Notes: generated by a model from the sequence alone, not told the origin. A stretch of DNA of 60,523 nucleotides from Candidatus Eremiobacteraceae bacterium (GCA_035314825.1 DATFYX010000007.1:1-60523); one strand, 5' to 3'. Shown: positions 1 to 9,104, counted from the first letter of the stretch. Program-made: numbers and translations.

Positions 1-1
1 G

Positions 2-229
2 GCGGTCATGGCCAAACTCAAACCGCTGGCGACGGCGCGCTGTCCGTTCGATCCGCCGCCACCGCCGCCGCTGCCGAAGACGAGCCACTGGGTCCGGCCG
101 AAACTCGTCGCCGAAGTGAAGTTCGGCGAGTGGACCGACGACGGGCTCTTGCGCCAGCCCGTCTTCCTGGGTCTGCGGACAGACAAAGATCCGAAGGACA
201 TCGTGCATGAGAGGCCGGTCGAACGATGA
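2..229 (+). CDS. ATP-dependent DNA ligase, C-terminal fragment (LigD-type), cut by window edge
   Basis: Only the last ~75 residues are inside the window; the gene runs in from upstream. The segment holds the OB-fold tail typical of LigD-type ATP-dependent ligases: a Pro-rich linker, then HWVRPKLVAEVKFGEW and the LRQPVFLGLR.DK motif VI region. It should seal DNA nicks in bacterial non-homologous end joining. The stop overlaps the start of the PE-POL gene by 4 bp (ATGA), so the two are translationally coupled. In many bacteria ligase, PE and POL are one LigD polypeptide; here at least the ligase is separate. The upstream domains cannot be seen. Confidence 0.85.
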   Translation, partial: AVMAKLKPLATARCPFDPPPPPPLPKTSHWVRPKLVAEVKFGEWTDDGLLRQPVFLGLRTDKDPKDIVHERPVER

Positions 230-1812
230 AGGGTTCGCTGCGAGAGTACAAGCGCAAGCGCGATTTCAAACAGACGAGCGAGCCCGCCGGTGCGGTAAAG
301 GCGCGCGCGGGCAAGCGGCTGCGTTTCGTGGTGCAGAAGCACCGCGCTTCCCATCTGCATTACGATTTCCGTCTAGAGGCCGGCGGCGTTCTCAAGTCCT
401 GGGCGGTGCCCAAAGGCCCGTCGCTGGACCCGGGGGAGAAGCGCTTGGCGATGCACGTCGAGGACCACCCGCTCGACTACTACGATTTCGAAGGCGTGAT
501 ACCGCAGGGCAACTATGGCGCCGGCCAGGTGATCGTGTGGGACTACGGCTGGTACACGCTCGCGGAAGGCACCGACCCGGCGCGCGAGATCGCCAACGGC
601 AAGATCAAGTTCATCTTGCACGGGCGCAAACTGCGCGGCATGTTCACCCTTGTGAAGATGCGCGGCCGCAGCGCCGGCGACAACGCATGGCTGCTGGTCA
701 AAGACAAAGACGAGTACGCCGACCCGCATTGGGATGCCGAAAAGCATGTTCGCTCGGCGAAAAGCGGCCGCACGCTCGATGAAGTGGAGAAGAATCCGCG
801 CGCTCGCACTTGGATCTCCAACCGCCCTGCCGCGCCGTCAAAGGCGCCAGCGGGGAAAGCGCGTGTAGCAAAACGCGCTACTACGGGTGTTGCGTTGCCC
901 GCGTTGACCAATCTCGACAAAGTGCTTTGGCCCGACGACGGCTATACCAAGGGCGACTTGATCAAGTATTACCTCAGCGTCGCCCCGTGGCTGCTGCCGT
1001 ATGTAAAGGATAGGCCCTTGACGCTGCAGCGCTTCCCGAACGGCATCAACGGCGTCTCGTTCTTCGAGAAGCAGGCGCCGCGCGGCGCGCCGGACTGGGT
1101 GGAGACGGTGAGCGTCCCGTCCACGTACGGCAAGCGCTCGAAGATCGACTACGTCGTGTGCAACGACGAGCGAACGCTTGCGTGGCTGGCGAATCTCGCG
1201 GCGATCACGCTGCACGCGTGGATCTCGAGCATCGGCTCGCTCGGCTCGCCGGATTTTTGCTTGCTGGATCTCGACCCGCAAGCGGGCTGCTCGCTTGCGG
1301 CGCTGGCCAAGGTCGCCCTGCAGCTGCGAGACGAGCTCGAGGCGTTGGGCATAGCGCCGGCGGTGAAGACGTCCGGCGGCAAAGGGCTGCACGTGATGTG
1401 GCGTCTGGCGCCGGATTACGACTACGCGGAGATCCGCCGGTTCACCGAGCTGACCGCGACGCGGCTGGCGGCCGTCATGGGCGATGCGATCACCATGGAA
1501 CGCTCGATCAAGAAGCGCAAGCGCGGCAGCGTCTACATAGATTGGGCGCAGGTGGGCGAAGGCAAGACCATCGTCATGCCGTTCATCGTGCGGCCCAGGC
1601 CAAAGGCGCCTGTCTCGTGGCCGCTGGAATGGAACGACGTCGCGCGCATGGCGCGCTCGCGGGCAGCGGATATCTTCGCCGAAGCGGCGCGCTGGAACAT
1701 CGCGACGGCGCCGGCGCTGCTCAAGAAGAGCGGCGACCGCTGGAAAGAGGCCCTGCGCAAACCGCAGCGTTTGGAACCGGCGCTCAAGAAGGCGCGCACG
1801 AGCTGGAGCTAG
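226..1812 (+). CDS. ligD: LigD-like PE-POL protein (3'-phosphoesterase + primase-polymerase domains)
   Basis: 528 aa. The N-terminal ~180 residues form the 3'-phosphoesterase domain: H39, H45 and D47 in HRASHLHYDF, then HVEDHPLDYYDFEG. A basic Ala/Lys linker (about 200-225) joins it to the POL (archaeo-eukaryotic primase-like) domain. POL catalytic acids are visible: DLD at 348-350 and D439 in YIDWAQ, with the SGGKGLHV nucleotide-binding motif between them. Predicted role: 3'-end cleanup and gap filling/ribonucleotide addition during end joining. Order PE-POL without ligase is one of several known LigD permutations; the ligase lies just upstream. No Ku gene is in the window. Confidence 0.9.
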   Translation: MKGSLREYKRKRDFKQTSEPAGAVKARAGKRLRFVVQKHRASHLHYDFRLEAGGVLKSWAVPKGPSLDPGEKRLAMHVEDHPLDYYDFEGVIPQGNYGAGQVIVWDYGWYTLAEGTDPAREIANGKIKFILHGRKLRGMFTLVKMRGRSAGDNAWLLVKDKDEYADPHWDAEKHVRSAKSGRTLDEVEKNPRARTWISNRPAAPSKAPAGKARVAKRATTGVALPALTNLDKVLWPDDGYTKGDLIKYYLSVAPWLLPYVKDRPLTLQRFPNGINGVSFFEKQAPRGAPDWVETVSVPSTYGKRSKIDYVVCNDERTLAWLANLAAITLHAWISSIGSLGSPDFCLLDLDPQAGCSLAALAKVALQLRDELEALGIAPAVKTSGGKGLHVMWRLAPDYDYAEIRRFTELTATRLAAVMGDAITMERSIKKRKRGSVYIDWAQVGEGKTIVMPFIVRPRPKAPVSWPLEWNDVARMARSRAADIFAEAARWNIATAPALLKKSGDRWKEALRKPQRLEPALKKARTSWS

Positions 1813-1829
1813 AGGTGACGGTCGTCGGG

Positions 1830-2753
1830 TCAGCGTCCGACGAACTTGTCGAGGCGGAAGCGGCCTCGCCGCGCCAGCATCGGTTTCCACAGATCGCCGA
1901 AGCGGCGCACTCGGGCCGGCACGTTACGCAGCGTGAAGTCGTCGATCGCGATGCCGCGCTCGATCTCTTCCCAGCGGACCGGTGTCGAGACTGCGGCGTG
2001 CTGCGTCGGACGCACTGAGTAGATGGAAGCCAACGTCCTGCCCCACGCGTTTTGGTTGTAGTCGACGAGCACTCTGCCGCGCGGCCGCTTCGACACGCGG
2101 TACTCGGCGGTGATGAGCTTGGGATAGGTCTTGGCAAGGCTTAACGCCAGCGCTTTAGCGAACGTCCAGACCTGCTTTTGCACCGGGCCGCGCACGATTG
2201 GCACGTAGACGTGGATGCCGCGCGAACCGGTCGTCTTGGCGTAACAGGGCATGTCGAGACCCTCGAGGGCGGTGCGCACCACCAGAGCCGTCTCGCGCAC
2301 GTCGTCGAAATCCGCACCGGGAACGGGGTCCAAGTCGAAGTGGAGATAGTCCGGACGATCGACGTCGTCGCACGTCGCATACCACTGGTTGAGGTCGATG
2401 CATCCGAGATTGATCACCCACAGCAGCGACGCCAGGTCTTGGACCATCGGGAAGTCGATGACGTTGCCCGACGAGTGATCGATGCGGCAGGTCTCGATCC
2501 ACTCCGGATGGGGCTGCGGGATGCGCTTCATGAAGAAGAACGGCTTGTTGATGCCGTTGGGATAGCGCTTCATGACCATCGCCCGGTCGCGCAGGTGCGG
2601 CAGCAGCACATCGGCGACGTCGGCGTAGTATTGCAGCAGTTCGCCTTTGGTGATACGCAGCTTCGGCCAGAACACCTTGCCGAGATTGGTGAGCGACACG
2701 GAGCGCCGGCCGATCGCCAGCGTGCAATCGCCAAGCGCGGGAAGGTAGGGCAT
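1830..2753 (-). CDS. Stand-alone LigD-type polymerase domain protein
   Basis: 307 aa from the ATG giving MPYLPALG. It is a second POL (AEP primase-polymerase) protein, facing the PE-POL gene tail to tail with a 17-bp gap. Motifs are complete: NLGKVFWP near the N terminus, YPNGINKPFF, the catalytic HFDLDP, KTTGSRGIHVYVP, and VLVDYNQNAWGRT carrying the third acid. It has no PE or ligase domain. A role in end joining or primer synthesis is inferred from family and location. The reading frame stays open 95 codons further upstream, but that stretch is low-complexity and overlaps the divergent gene, so I use the later start. Confidence 0.87.
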   Translation of the reverse strand: MPYLPALGDCTLAIGRRSVSLTNLGKVFWPKLRITKGELLQYYADVADVLLPHLRDRAMVMKRYPNGINKPFFFMKRIPQPHPEWIETCRIDHSSGNVIDFPMVQDLASLLWVINLGCIDLNQWYATCDDVDRPDYLHFDLDPVPGADFDDVRETALVVRTALEGLDMPCYAKTTGSRGIHVYVPIVRGPVQKQVWTFAKALALSLAKTYPKLITAEYRVSKRPRGRVLVDYNQNAWGRTLASIYSVRPTQHAAVSTPVRWEEIERGIAIDDFTLRNVPARVRRFGDLWKPMLARRGRFRLDKFVGR

Positions 2754-2787
2754 CGGACGGGCTCGCAACCTTTCTGTCGATGGTAGC

Positions 2788-4026
2788 GTGGCGGCGCGGT
2801 TTCGCGTGAGCGCCCGAGTTCTCATCGTCGGCGCCGGCCCCGGCGGTCTGACGCTCGGGCTGCTCTTGGCGCGCGCCGGCGTCGCCGTCGAGGCGTACGA
2901 GCAGGCAGCGACGTTCGAGCGCGAATTTCGCGGCGAGAGCCTGCTGCCGAGCGGGCTGCAGATCCTCGAGGATCTCGGCCTTCGCGAACGGCTGGCGTCG
3001 CTCGAGCGAGCTTCTCCCACCGCCGTGCGGCTGCACATCGGGCGCAGCGGTATGGTCTACGACTCTCCGCCGCTGCGATCGGACGACGGCAGTCCGATCG
3101 TGACGTCGCTGCCGCAGCGTCAGTTGCTCGAGGCTCTCGCCGGCGAAGCGCGCGCGCTTCCCGGCTTTTCGTTGCGCATGGGCGCCGCCGTGCGCGAGCT
3201 GCTCGACGACGGCTGTTGCATCGCGGGCATCCGCAGCGGCGCGGACGAGGTGCGCGCCGATCTTGTCGTCGGCTTCGACGGCCGTTTTTCGGCCGTGCGG
3301 CGCAGCGCCGGGCTTGAAATGCGTGACGCGCATGTGGATTTCGACATCGCGTGGTGTGCGGTGCCGCGGTTTGCGGACGCATCGGACCGATACGAGGCGA
3401 CGATCCGCGGACGCGAAGTGTGTTTTTGGTATCCGACGGGCTCGGTCACGCGCGTCGGCTTGCTGCTGCGCAAAGGCGAGTTCCAAGCGCTACGAGCCGC
3501 CGGTTTCGACCGCTTCCGAACCCGCCTCATGGCCGCGACGCTGGGCCCGCTGCAGGCGTCGCTGTCGGCGGCGCTTCGGTCGTGGGGGGACGTCACGTTG
3601 CTGCCTGCGGTCAGCGAAATGGCACCGCGCTGGTGGCGGCCGGGGCTGATCGTGCTCGGTGACGCCGCACATCCGATGTCCCCGGTCGGAGCACAGGGCA
3701 TCAACGTCGCCCTGCAAGACGCGGTCGTCGCGGCCCGCCATCTGCTTCCAGCCATGGAGCTGACGAAATCATTCGACCGTCGCGAGGCGATCGACGCAGC
3801 GCTGGCGGCGATCGAGCGCGAGCGGCGGCCCGCCGTGGCGCGGATCGCGCGCGCCCAGAACCTGTTGCCGCGTCTGATGTCGCTTTTGGGTCCCGAGTCC
3901 AGCGTGCGCTTGGCGATCGCGCTATTCGGGCCGCTGGCGCGAAGCGGCTACCGGGCTACGCTCGCACGTGCGCTCATCGGGCGTTTCGTGTGGGGCGACA
4001 CCGCCGTGAGAAAATCGCGGGCTTGA
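2788..4026 (+). CDS. FAD-dependent monooxygenase (PHBH/UbiH-type)
   Basis: 412 aa, GTG start (an in-frame GTG at 2806 would remove six residues). The N terminus has the Rossmann FAD motif VLIVGAGPGGLTLG; a GDAAHPMSP motif near residue 291 is the second FAD-binding site of the PHBH-fold aromatic hydroxylases. Length fits the family (about 380-420). These enzymes hydroxylate aromatic or polyketide/quinone substrates using NAD(P)H and O2; the substrate cannot be read from sequence. It is divergent from the POL gene across 34 bp. No pathway partners adjoin it. Confidence 0.85.
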   Translation: MAARFRVSARVLIVGAGPGGLTLGLLLARAGVAVEAYEQAATFEREFRGESLLPSGLQILEDLGLRERLASLERASPTAVRLHIGRSGMVYDSPPLRSDDGSPIVTSLPQRQLLEALAGEARALPGFSLRMGAAVRELLDDGCCIAGIRSGADEVRADLVVGFDGRFSAVRRSAGLEMRDAHVDFDIAWCAVPRFADASDRYEATIRGREVCFWYPTGSVTRVGLLLRKGEFQALRAAGFDRFRTRLMAATLGPLQASLSAALRSWGDVTLLPAVSEMAPRWWRPGLIVLGDAAHPMSPVGAQGINVALQDAVVAARHLLPAMELTKSFDRREAIDAALAAIERERRPAVARIARAQNLLPRLMSLLGPESSVRLAIALFGPLARSGYRATLARALIGRFVWGDTAVRKSRA

Positions 4027-4172
4027 TGATCCAAGAACGCCGGACGTCGTGTGCGAGAGGGTCCATCGACGCACGCGCCTAAACGCGAATCATCATTATA
4101 TACGCATTCCTCAGAGCGCGCGCCGGACGTGCAAGAAACGTCCCGGAGCTCGCCGAAACCGCGCACGCTCGC

Positions 4173-4246
4173 GGCGACATAGCCAAGTGGTAAGGCAGAG
4201 CTCTGCAAAAGCTCCATCGCCGGTTCGACTCCGGCTGTCGCCTCCA
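4173..4246 (+). tRNA. tRNA-Cys (GCA anticodon)
   Basis: Full cloverleaf by eye: acceptor GGCGACA (4173-4179) pairs with TGTCGCC (4236-4242); anticodon stem GAGCT/AGCTC encloses loop CTGCAAA with anticodon GCA; T arm GCCGG-TTCGACT-CCGGC. Discriminator base is T at 4243, as expected for Cys tRNAs, and CCA (4244-4246) is encoded. It lies in the 5' region of recG in the same orientation. Confidence 0.96.
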
Positions 4247-6379
4247 GCCTCGCCGGATCCGCAAGCCGGGCAGAGCGCGCCCTTCACCGGTGCGCCGCTA
4301 ACATCTCTAGGAACCCTCAAGCGGGCTACCGTCGAGCAGTTCGACCGGATGGGCGTCCGCACCGTGCTCGACCTGCTGCGCCACTACCCGTACCGGTACG
4401 AGGATCTTCGCTCTGCGGCGACCGTCGCTGCGCTTCGCGAGACGCGCGCAGCCGAGGGCGAGGTCAATCTGCTCGGCGTGATCCGCCAGGTCAAACACAT
4501 CCGCTTGCGCGGCCGCGTGCGCGCCAAGACCACGGCGATCGTCGACGACGGCACGGGCACCATCACCGCGATCTGGTTCGGCCGCCCGTACTTGGGCTCG
4601 CAGCTGCGCGCCGGTCAGCGCATCTTCATGCGCGGGCGTGTCGAGCTCACGTTGACGGGCGTGCAGATGTTGGTGTCACGCCACCGCGTGGTTCCCGAGG
4701 AGGAGCCGTACAGCGGCGAGCTCGTGCCAATCTATCCGTTGACCACAGGTTTATCGAACCACATCGTGGTGCGCCTCGCCGCACGAGCCCTCTCACGCCT
4801 CGCGGCGAGCAAGAACGCCGACGCGCTTTTCGATCCGCTCCCGGCGGCGATCGCCGCGCGGCGCAAGTTCGCCGACGCGCGCTGGTCGCTGCGTGCGATC
4901 CACCAACCGGGCTCGCTCGAAGAAGCCGAGCGCGCGCGCGGCCGGCTGATCTTTGAAGAGTTCTTCTTGCTGGCATTGGCCGCCGCGCAGCGCCGGGCAG
5001 CGCGCATGGGCGAGCGCTCGCCCGATTTTTCGAAAGCATCGGCCCGGCACGCGGACGACTTCAACGCGGCGATCCGCTCGCTGCTGCCGTTCGACTTGAC
5101 CGGAGCGCAGGCGCGCGTGATCGACGAGATCGTGAGGGACCTGGTCAAGCCCTCGCCGATGAATCGGCTGCTGCAAGGCGACGTCGGCTCGGGCAAAACT
5201 GCGGTCGCCGCTGCGGCGGTGCTGTTCGCGGTGCGCGCCGGCCATCAAGCCGCGTTCATGGCACCCACCGAAATCCTTGCGGCGCAACAGTTCAACACGC
5301 TCACGCGGCTGCTGTCCGCAGCCGGCGTGCGCGTCGCGATGCTGGTGGGCGCGCTGCGGCGCGCCACCCGAGATGACATCCTCGAGCAGCTGCGCCGCGG
5401 CGAGCTCGACGTCGTAGTGGGCACGCATGCGCTGCTGACCGAGGACGTCGAGTTTGCACGGTTGGGTCTGGTCGTGATCGACGAACAACATCGCTTCGGC
5501 GTGATGCAGCGCGCCGCGCTTCGTGCCAAGGGCAAACACGTCACGCCGCACACGCTGGTCATGACCGCGACGCCGATCCCACGCACCCTCGCACAGACCG
5601 TGTACGCCGACCTGGACATCTCGGTGATCGACGAGATGCCGCCGGGGCGCAAACCGCCGAAGACGTACGTGCGCGACGTCGCGAGCAAAGACAAGATCTT
5701 CGCGTTCATCCGCGATCAGGTGGCGCAAGGGCGGCAGGCGTACGTCGTGTGTCCGGCGATCGACGAGTCGGACCGCGCGTTGCACACGGCGGTCAAGCAG
5801 GCGGAAGAGCTGCGCGCCGACGCGTTCAAAGGACTGCGCGTGGGGCTGCTGCACGGCAAGATCGGCGGCCACGAGAAAGAGAAGATCATGCGCATGTTCG
5901 CGGACGGGTTCTTGCAGATCCTGATCGCGACCACGGTCGTGGAGGTCGGCGTCGACGTGCCCAACGCGACGGTGATGCTCGTGTTCGACGCGCAGTCCTT
6001 CGGGTTGGCGCAGCTCCACCAGCTGCGCGGCCGCGTCGGCCGTGGAGCCGCAGCCTCGTACTGCATCCTCGTCGCCACGGACGATTCAGAGGAGACCGCC
6101 CGGCTGCATATCTTGGAGAAGACCAACGACGGTTTTGCGATCGCCGAGGAAGACGCGAAGATCCGCGGTTCGGGCGATCTGCTCGGCACCCGCCAGCACG
6201 GCATGGCGGACTTCCGCCTCGCGCATCTGGTGCGCGATTACCCGGTGTTCCTCGACGCCAAAAAGGAAGCGGATGCGCTGATCGCGCGCGACCCCAGGCT
6301 GGAGCGCGCCGAAAACGCGCGCCTGGCGGCATTCTTGGCCGCGCAAGACACGGACACCGCGCTGCGCGCCACCTCGTAA
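4187..6379 (+). CDS. recG: ATP-dependent DNA helicase RecG (start uncertain, overlaps tRNA-Cys)
   Basis: Superfamily 2 helicase that remodels stalled forks and branched DNA. The wedge/OB domain, the GDVGSGKT Walker A, DEQHRFG motif II, TATPIPRT motif III and the C-terminal RGRVGRG motif VI are all present, followed by the RecG tail. The conserved opening (PLTSLGTLKRATVEQFDRMGV) begins at 4295, so translation must start at or before it. In frame there is no ATG, GTG or TTG between 4190 and 4349. The nearest canonical upstream start is GTG 4187, inside the tRNA; ATG 4349 would cut into the conserved wedge. The true start may be a rare codon such as CTG 4235. Body of the gene is certain; the start is not. 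Confidence 0.9.
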   Translation: MVRQSSAKAPSPVRLRLSPPASPDPQAGQSAPFTGAPLTSLGTLKRATVEQFDRMGVRTVLDLLRHYPYRYEDLRSAATVAALRETRAAEGEVNLLGVIRQVKHIRLRGRVRAKTTAIVDDGTGTITAIWFGRPYLGSQLRAGQRIFMRGRVELTLTGVQMLVSRHRVVPEEEPYSGELVPIYPLTTGLSNHIVVRLAARALSRLAASKNADALFDPLPAAIAARRKFADARWSLRAIHQPGSLEEAERARGRLIFEEFFLLALAAAQRRAARMGERSPDFSKASARHADDFNAAIRSLLPFDLTGAQARVIDEIVRDLVKPSPMNRLLQGDVGSGKTAVAAAAVLFAVRAGHQAAFMAPTEILAAQQFNTLTRLLSAAGVRVAMLVGALRRATRDDILEQLRRGELDVVVGTHALLTEDVEFARLGLVVIDEQHRFGVMQRAALRAKGKHVTPHTLVMTATPIPRTLAQTVYADLDISVIDEMPPGRKPPKTYVRDVASKDKIFAFIRDQVAQGRQAYVVCPAIDESDRALHTAVKQAEELRADAFKGLRVGLLHGKIGGHEKEKIMRMFADGFLQILIATTVVEVGVDVPNATVMLVFDAQSFGLAQLHQLRGRVGRGAAASYCILVATDDSEETARLHILEKTNDGFAIAEEDAKIRGSGDLLGTRQHGMADFRLAHLVRDYPVFLDAKKEADALIARDPRLERAENARLAAFLAAQDTDTALRATS

Positions 6380-6446
6380 GAGCGCTCGAAAGCTCGGCTT
6401 GGCCCTACCTTAAGGAGAGCACCGCGCTGGCGTCCAATCCCAGCGT

Positions 6447-7076
6447 ATGCGACTTGCAGGCGGCAGCCGGGCTCGGACCACGCTCTCGGCGCCCAAGGGC
6501 GCCAAGACGCGTCCGACCGGCGCGAAAGTGCGCGAGGCGATGTTCGCCATCTTGGCGCAACGCGTCGAGGGCGCGCGCGTCCTCGACCTGTTCGCCGGTT
6601 CCGGAGCGCTCGGTCTCGAGGCGATGTCGCGCGGCGCCGCATCGGTGGTCTTCGTCGACAACGACGCGAACGCGGTGATGACCATCCGGCGCAACGCCGT
6701 GCGGGTCGTGCCCGACAGCGACCGCTGGCGCATCATGCCCATGCACGCGCTGCGCGCGCTGCGCACGCTGCGCGGCTCCTTCGACATCGTGCTGGTCGAT
6801 CCGCCATACGAGCGCGGCGCGCTCGACGAGTTGCGTCTGATGATGCAAAAGACGCTGCTCGGCGAAGAGGGCATCGCGGTCATCGAGCACCCGAGCTCCG
6901 ACAAGCCCGATCTGCCCGATTCGCTCGAAGTCGTCAAACGCGCGAAATACGGCGACACGTCGCTGACGTTCGCCGTGTGCAAGCGCGGCAAAGGCGTCGC
7001 GGCAGACGGCGCCGCGCGCGCGGCTGCCGTCCGTGCGCCGCGTGCCGCCAGGCGTTCGTCGCGGGGGAACCGCTGA
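6447..7076 (+). CDS. rsmD: 16S rRNA (guanine966-N2)-methyltransferase RsmD
   Basis: 209 aa. SAM motif I is DLFAGSGALGLEAMSRGA and the catalytic N-methylase motif is DPPYERG (family DPPY), with the usual early TRPTGAKVREAMF segment that identifies RsmD. It modifies G966 of 16S rRNA during 30S assembly. The C-terminal ~20 residues are an Arg/Ala tail beyond the usual end. Its stop overlaps the coaD start (TGATG), the common rsmD-coaD pairing. Confidence 0.93.
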   Translation: MRLAGGSRARTTLSAPKGAKTRPTGAKVREAMFAILAQRVEGARVLDLFAGSGALGLEAMSRGAASVVFVDNDANAVMTIRRNAVRVVPDSDRWRIMPMHALRALRTLRGSFDIVLVDPPYERGALDELRLMMQKTLLGEEGIAVIEHPSSDKPDLPDSLEVVKRAKYGDTSLTFAVCKRGKGVAADGAARAAAVRAPRAARRSSRGNR

Positions 7077-7609
7077 TGGCGCGGGCGCGCACGCGCGCCG
7101 TCGCTGCACCGCGCGATGGATTCGTCGTCGTCTACCCGGGCAGCTTCGATCCGGTGACGTTCGGCCACCTCGACATCGTGCGCCGCGCCGCCGCGCAGTT
7201 CCCACGCGTGATCGTGGCCGTCGTGGCCAATCCCAGCAAAACGCCGATGTTCACGTTGGCCGAGCGCGTCGCCATGCTGCGCGATGCGTGCGCCGGCATC
7301 CGCAACGTCGAAGTCGATTCGTTCGCCGGCCTGCTCGTCGAATACGTGCGCTCGGCCGGACCGGCGCTGATCGTGAAGGGCTTGCGGATCGTGTCTGACT
7401 TCGAGCACGAGTTCTCGATGGCGCTGCTCAACCGCAAGCTGCGCGGCGGCGCGGACACGATCTTCATGCCGGCGAGCCCGGAGTTCGCCTACGTGTCTTC
7501 GTCGTCGGTCAAAGAAGTGTTCTCTCTCGGCGGCGACATCGCCGAGTTCGTGCCGCCTTCGGTCCTGCGCCGCATGCGCGCGCATCGCGCCAAGGGGAAG
7601 AAGAGGTGA
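7076..7609 (+). CDS. coaD: Phosphopantetheine adenylyltransferase
   Basis: 177 aa. Catalyses ATP + 4'-phosphopantetheine to dephospho-CoA, the penultimate CoA step. The nucleotidylyltransferase signature YPGSFDPVTFGHLDIV is present with the H of the (T/H)xGH motif, plus VKGLRIVSDFEHE and the SSSVKEV C-terminal motif. I chose the ATG overlapping the rsmD stop; this leaves a short basic N-terminal extension of about 16 residues before the first strand. Confidence 0.95.
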   Translation: MARARTRAVAAPRDGFVVVYPGSFDPVTFGHLDIVRRAAAQFPRVIVAVVANPSKTPMFTLAERVAMLRDACAGIRNVEVDSFAGLLVEYVRSAGPALIVKGLRIVSDFEHEFSMALLNRKLRGGADTIFMPASPEFAYVSSSSVKEVFSLGGDIAEFVPPSVLRRMRAHRAKGKKR

Positions 7610-7613
7610 TCGC

Positions 7614-8093
7614 ATGAGCGTCTACACCGTCATCGACAAGCTCGAGAGCTCCATCAAAGAAGGCATCTGGCTGCCGTTCGGCGCGCGCATCGTGAGCCAG
7701 GACCGGCTGCTCGACTTGGTCGAGAAGCTGCGCTCGACCCTGCCCGACGAGGTGAGCCGGGCGAAGGCGGTGACGAAAGAAAAGGACCGGCTGATCGAGG
7801 GCGCAAGATCGGAAGCAGCCGCGCTTGTCGCGCAGGCGTCGACGACCAAGACTCAGCTGCTCGACGAGTCGGACATCACGCGGCAGGCGCAGGAACGCGC
7901 CGCGCAGATCATCTCACAAGCCGAGGCACACGCGCGCGAAGTGCGCCGCGGCGCGGACCAGTATGCCGACGGCGTGCTGGCGGCGCTCGACACGAGCTTG
8001 GGCAGTGCGCTGGCCGCCGTTCACAAGGGCCGTGAGCAGCTCGCGACGAGCCTGTCAAGCAACGGCGAGGCGAAGGCGCGCGACCGTTCGTGA
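7614..8093 (+). CDS. Coiled-coil protein of unknown function between coaD and a PDZ/Lon protease
   Basis: 159 aa, no family I can name. The sequence is mostly predicted long helix rich in Glu, Arg, Ala and Gln (about residues 30-145), with an F0-subunit-b-like heptad look, and no signal peptide or membrane segment. It begins 5 bp after coaD and overlaps the next start by 4 bp, so it belongs to the same operon. Similar small coiled-coil genes occur near coaD in other bacteria, but no function follows from that. Confidence 0.7.
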   Translation: MSVYTVIDKLESSIKEGIWLPFGARIVSQDRLLDLVEKLRSTLPDEVSRAKAVTKEKDRLIEGARSEAAALVAQASTTKTQLLDESDITRQAQERAAQIISQAEAHAREVRRGADQYADGVLAALDTSLGSALAAVHKGREQLATSLSSNGEAKARDRS

Positions 8094-9079
8094 CGGGAGA
8101 TCCCGAAGAAAAGCATACGCGGCTGCGGCTGCTCGGCGCGGCCGCGATCGGCCTCATCGTCGGGCTGGCGGCGTTTTTGATCCCGCTGCCGGTTCTGGTG
8201 TTCGGACCCGGTGACGCGGTCGACCTCAATGGGCTCGTCGCCGTGCCCGGGCACTCGCCGCCGCCGGGAATACTCTACCTCACCGATGTGAAGGTGATGC
8301 CGGGCCGGCCGGCGTTCTATCTAGCAGCCAAAGTGCTGCCCGGATTTGAGATCGTGCCGCGCCGGGACTTCGCCGGCAACGACAACGACACGCAGTTCGA
8401 CCGCGAGCTCGAAGACGCGATGAAGGAAAGCCAGAAGGTCGCCCAGATCGTGGCCGAGCGCGCGGCGGGTCTGCCGGTCAAGACGGCGACGACGACGAAG
8501 ATCGTGGAGATCAAGGCCGGCATGCCTGCGGCAGGCTGCTTCAAGACCGGCGACACGATCGCGTCGATCGACGGCCGCACGCCCGACGGGGTCGAGGCGA
8601 TCGCCGCGGCCGCGGGGAGAAAGCCGGTCGGGTCGACGTTCGCGTTCAAGATCGAGCGCGACGCCAAGCCGGTGGAGGTCGCCTGCCACACCGCGCTCTA
8701 CAAAGGAAAGCCGCTGTTCGGCATCATCGTGTCGGCGAACACCACGCTGGTATCGCTGCCGGTGCACGTGGAGTACAAGGTCAAAGACATCAACGGCTCG
8801 TCGGCGGGTCTGATGTTCGCGCTGCAGATCTACCGCTCGCTGACGGGCACGCCGCTCGCGGGCGGCACGCAGATCGCCGGCACCGGCGTGCTGGCAGCCG
8901 ACGGCGCGGTCCTGCCCGTCGGCGGCGCGATCGAGAAGCTGCGCGCGGCCATCGATCGCGGCGCGAAGATCTTCTTAGTGCCAAAGGCCGACTACCCGTC
9001 TATCTCAGGCATCCACGGCATCAGGATCTTGGCGGTGAGCTCGTTTGACGATGCGCTCGCGCAGCTGCGCCGGTACTGA
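8090..9079 (+). CDS. YlbL-like membrane-anchored PDZ domain / Lon-type serine protease
   Basis: 329 aa, GTG start overlapping the upstream stop. One N-terminal membrane helix (about residues 12-35) leads to an extracytoplasmic part with a PDZ segment (about 130-205) and a C-terminal Lon-type peptidase domain. The Ser-Lys dyad is visible: Ser in NGSSAGLMFAL and Lys in GGAIEKLRAA. This is the domain order of the YlbL/SdrC family, which sits next to coaD in many Gram-positives. Substrate is not predictable. Confidence 0.85.
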   Translation: MTGDPEEKHTRLRLLGAAAIGLIVGLAAFLIPLPVLVFGPGDAVDLNGLVAVPGHSPPPGILYLTDVKVMPGRPAFYLAAKVLPGFEIVPRRDFAGNDNDTQFDRELEDAMKESQKVAQIVAERAAGLPVKTATTTKIVEIKAGMPAAGCFKTGDTIASIDGRTPDGVEAIAAAAGRKPVGSTFAFKIERDAKPVEVACHTALYKGKPLFGIIVSANTTLVSLPVHVEYKVKDINGSSAGLMFALQIYRSLTGTPLAGGTQIAGTGVLAADGAVLPVGGAIEKLRAAIDRGAKIFLVPKADYPSISGIHGIRILAVSSFDDALAQLRRY

Positions 9080-9104
9080 GGCGTTGTCCCGCAGGGAAGC
9101 ACAT

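Noticed and set aside
4096-4102. TATATA as a -10 element for the tRNA-Cys gene
   Set aside because: No acceptable -35 at 16-18 bp and it lies about 70 bp before the tRNA; too weak to list.
6397-6412. Shared 10-mer GGCCCTACCT here and near 44088, possibly a third repeat family
   Set aside because: Only two short matches without clear extended similarity; could be chance.
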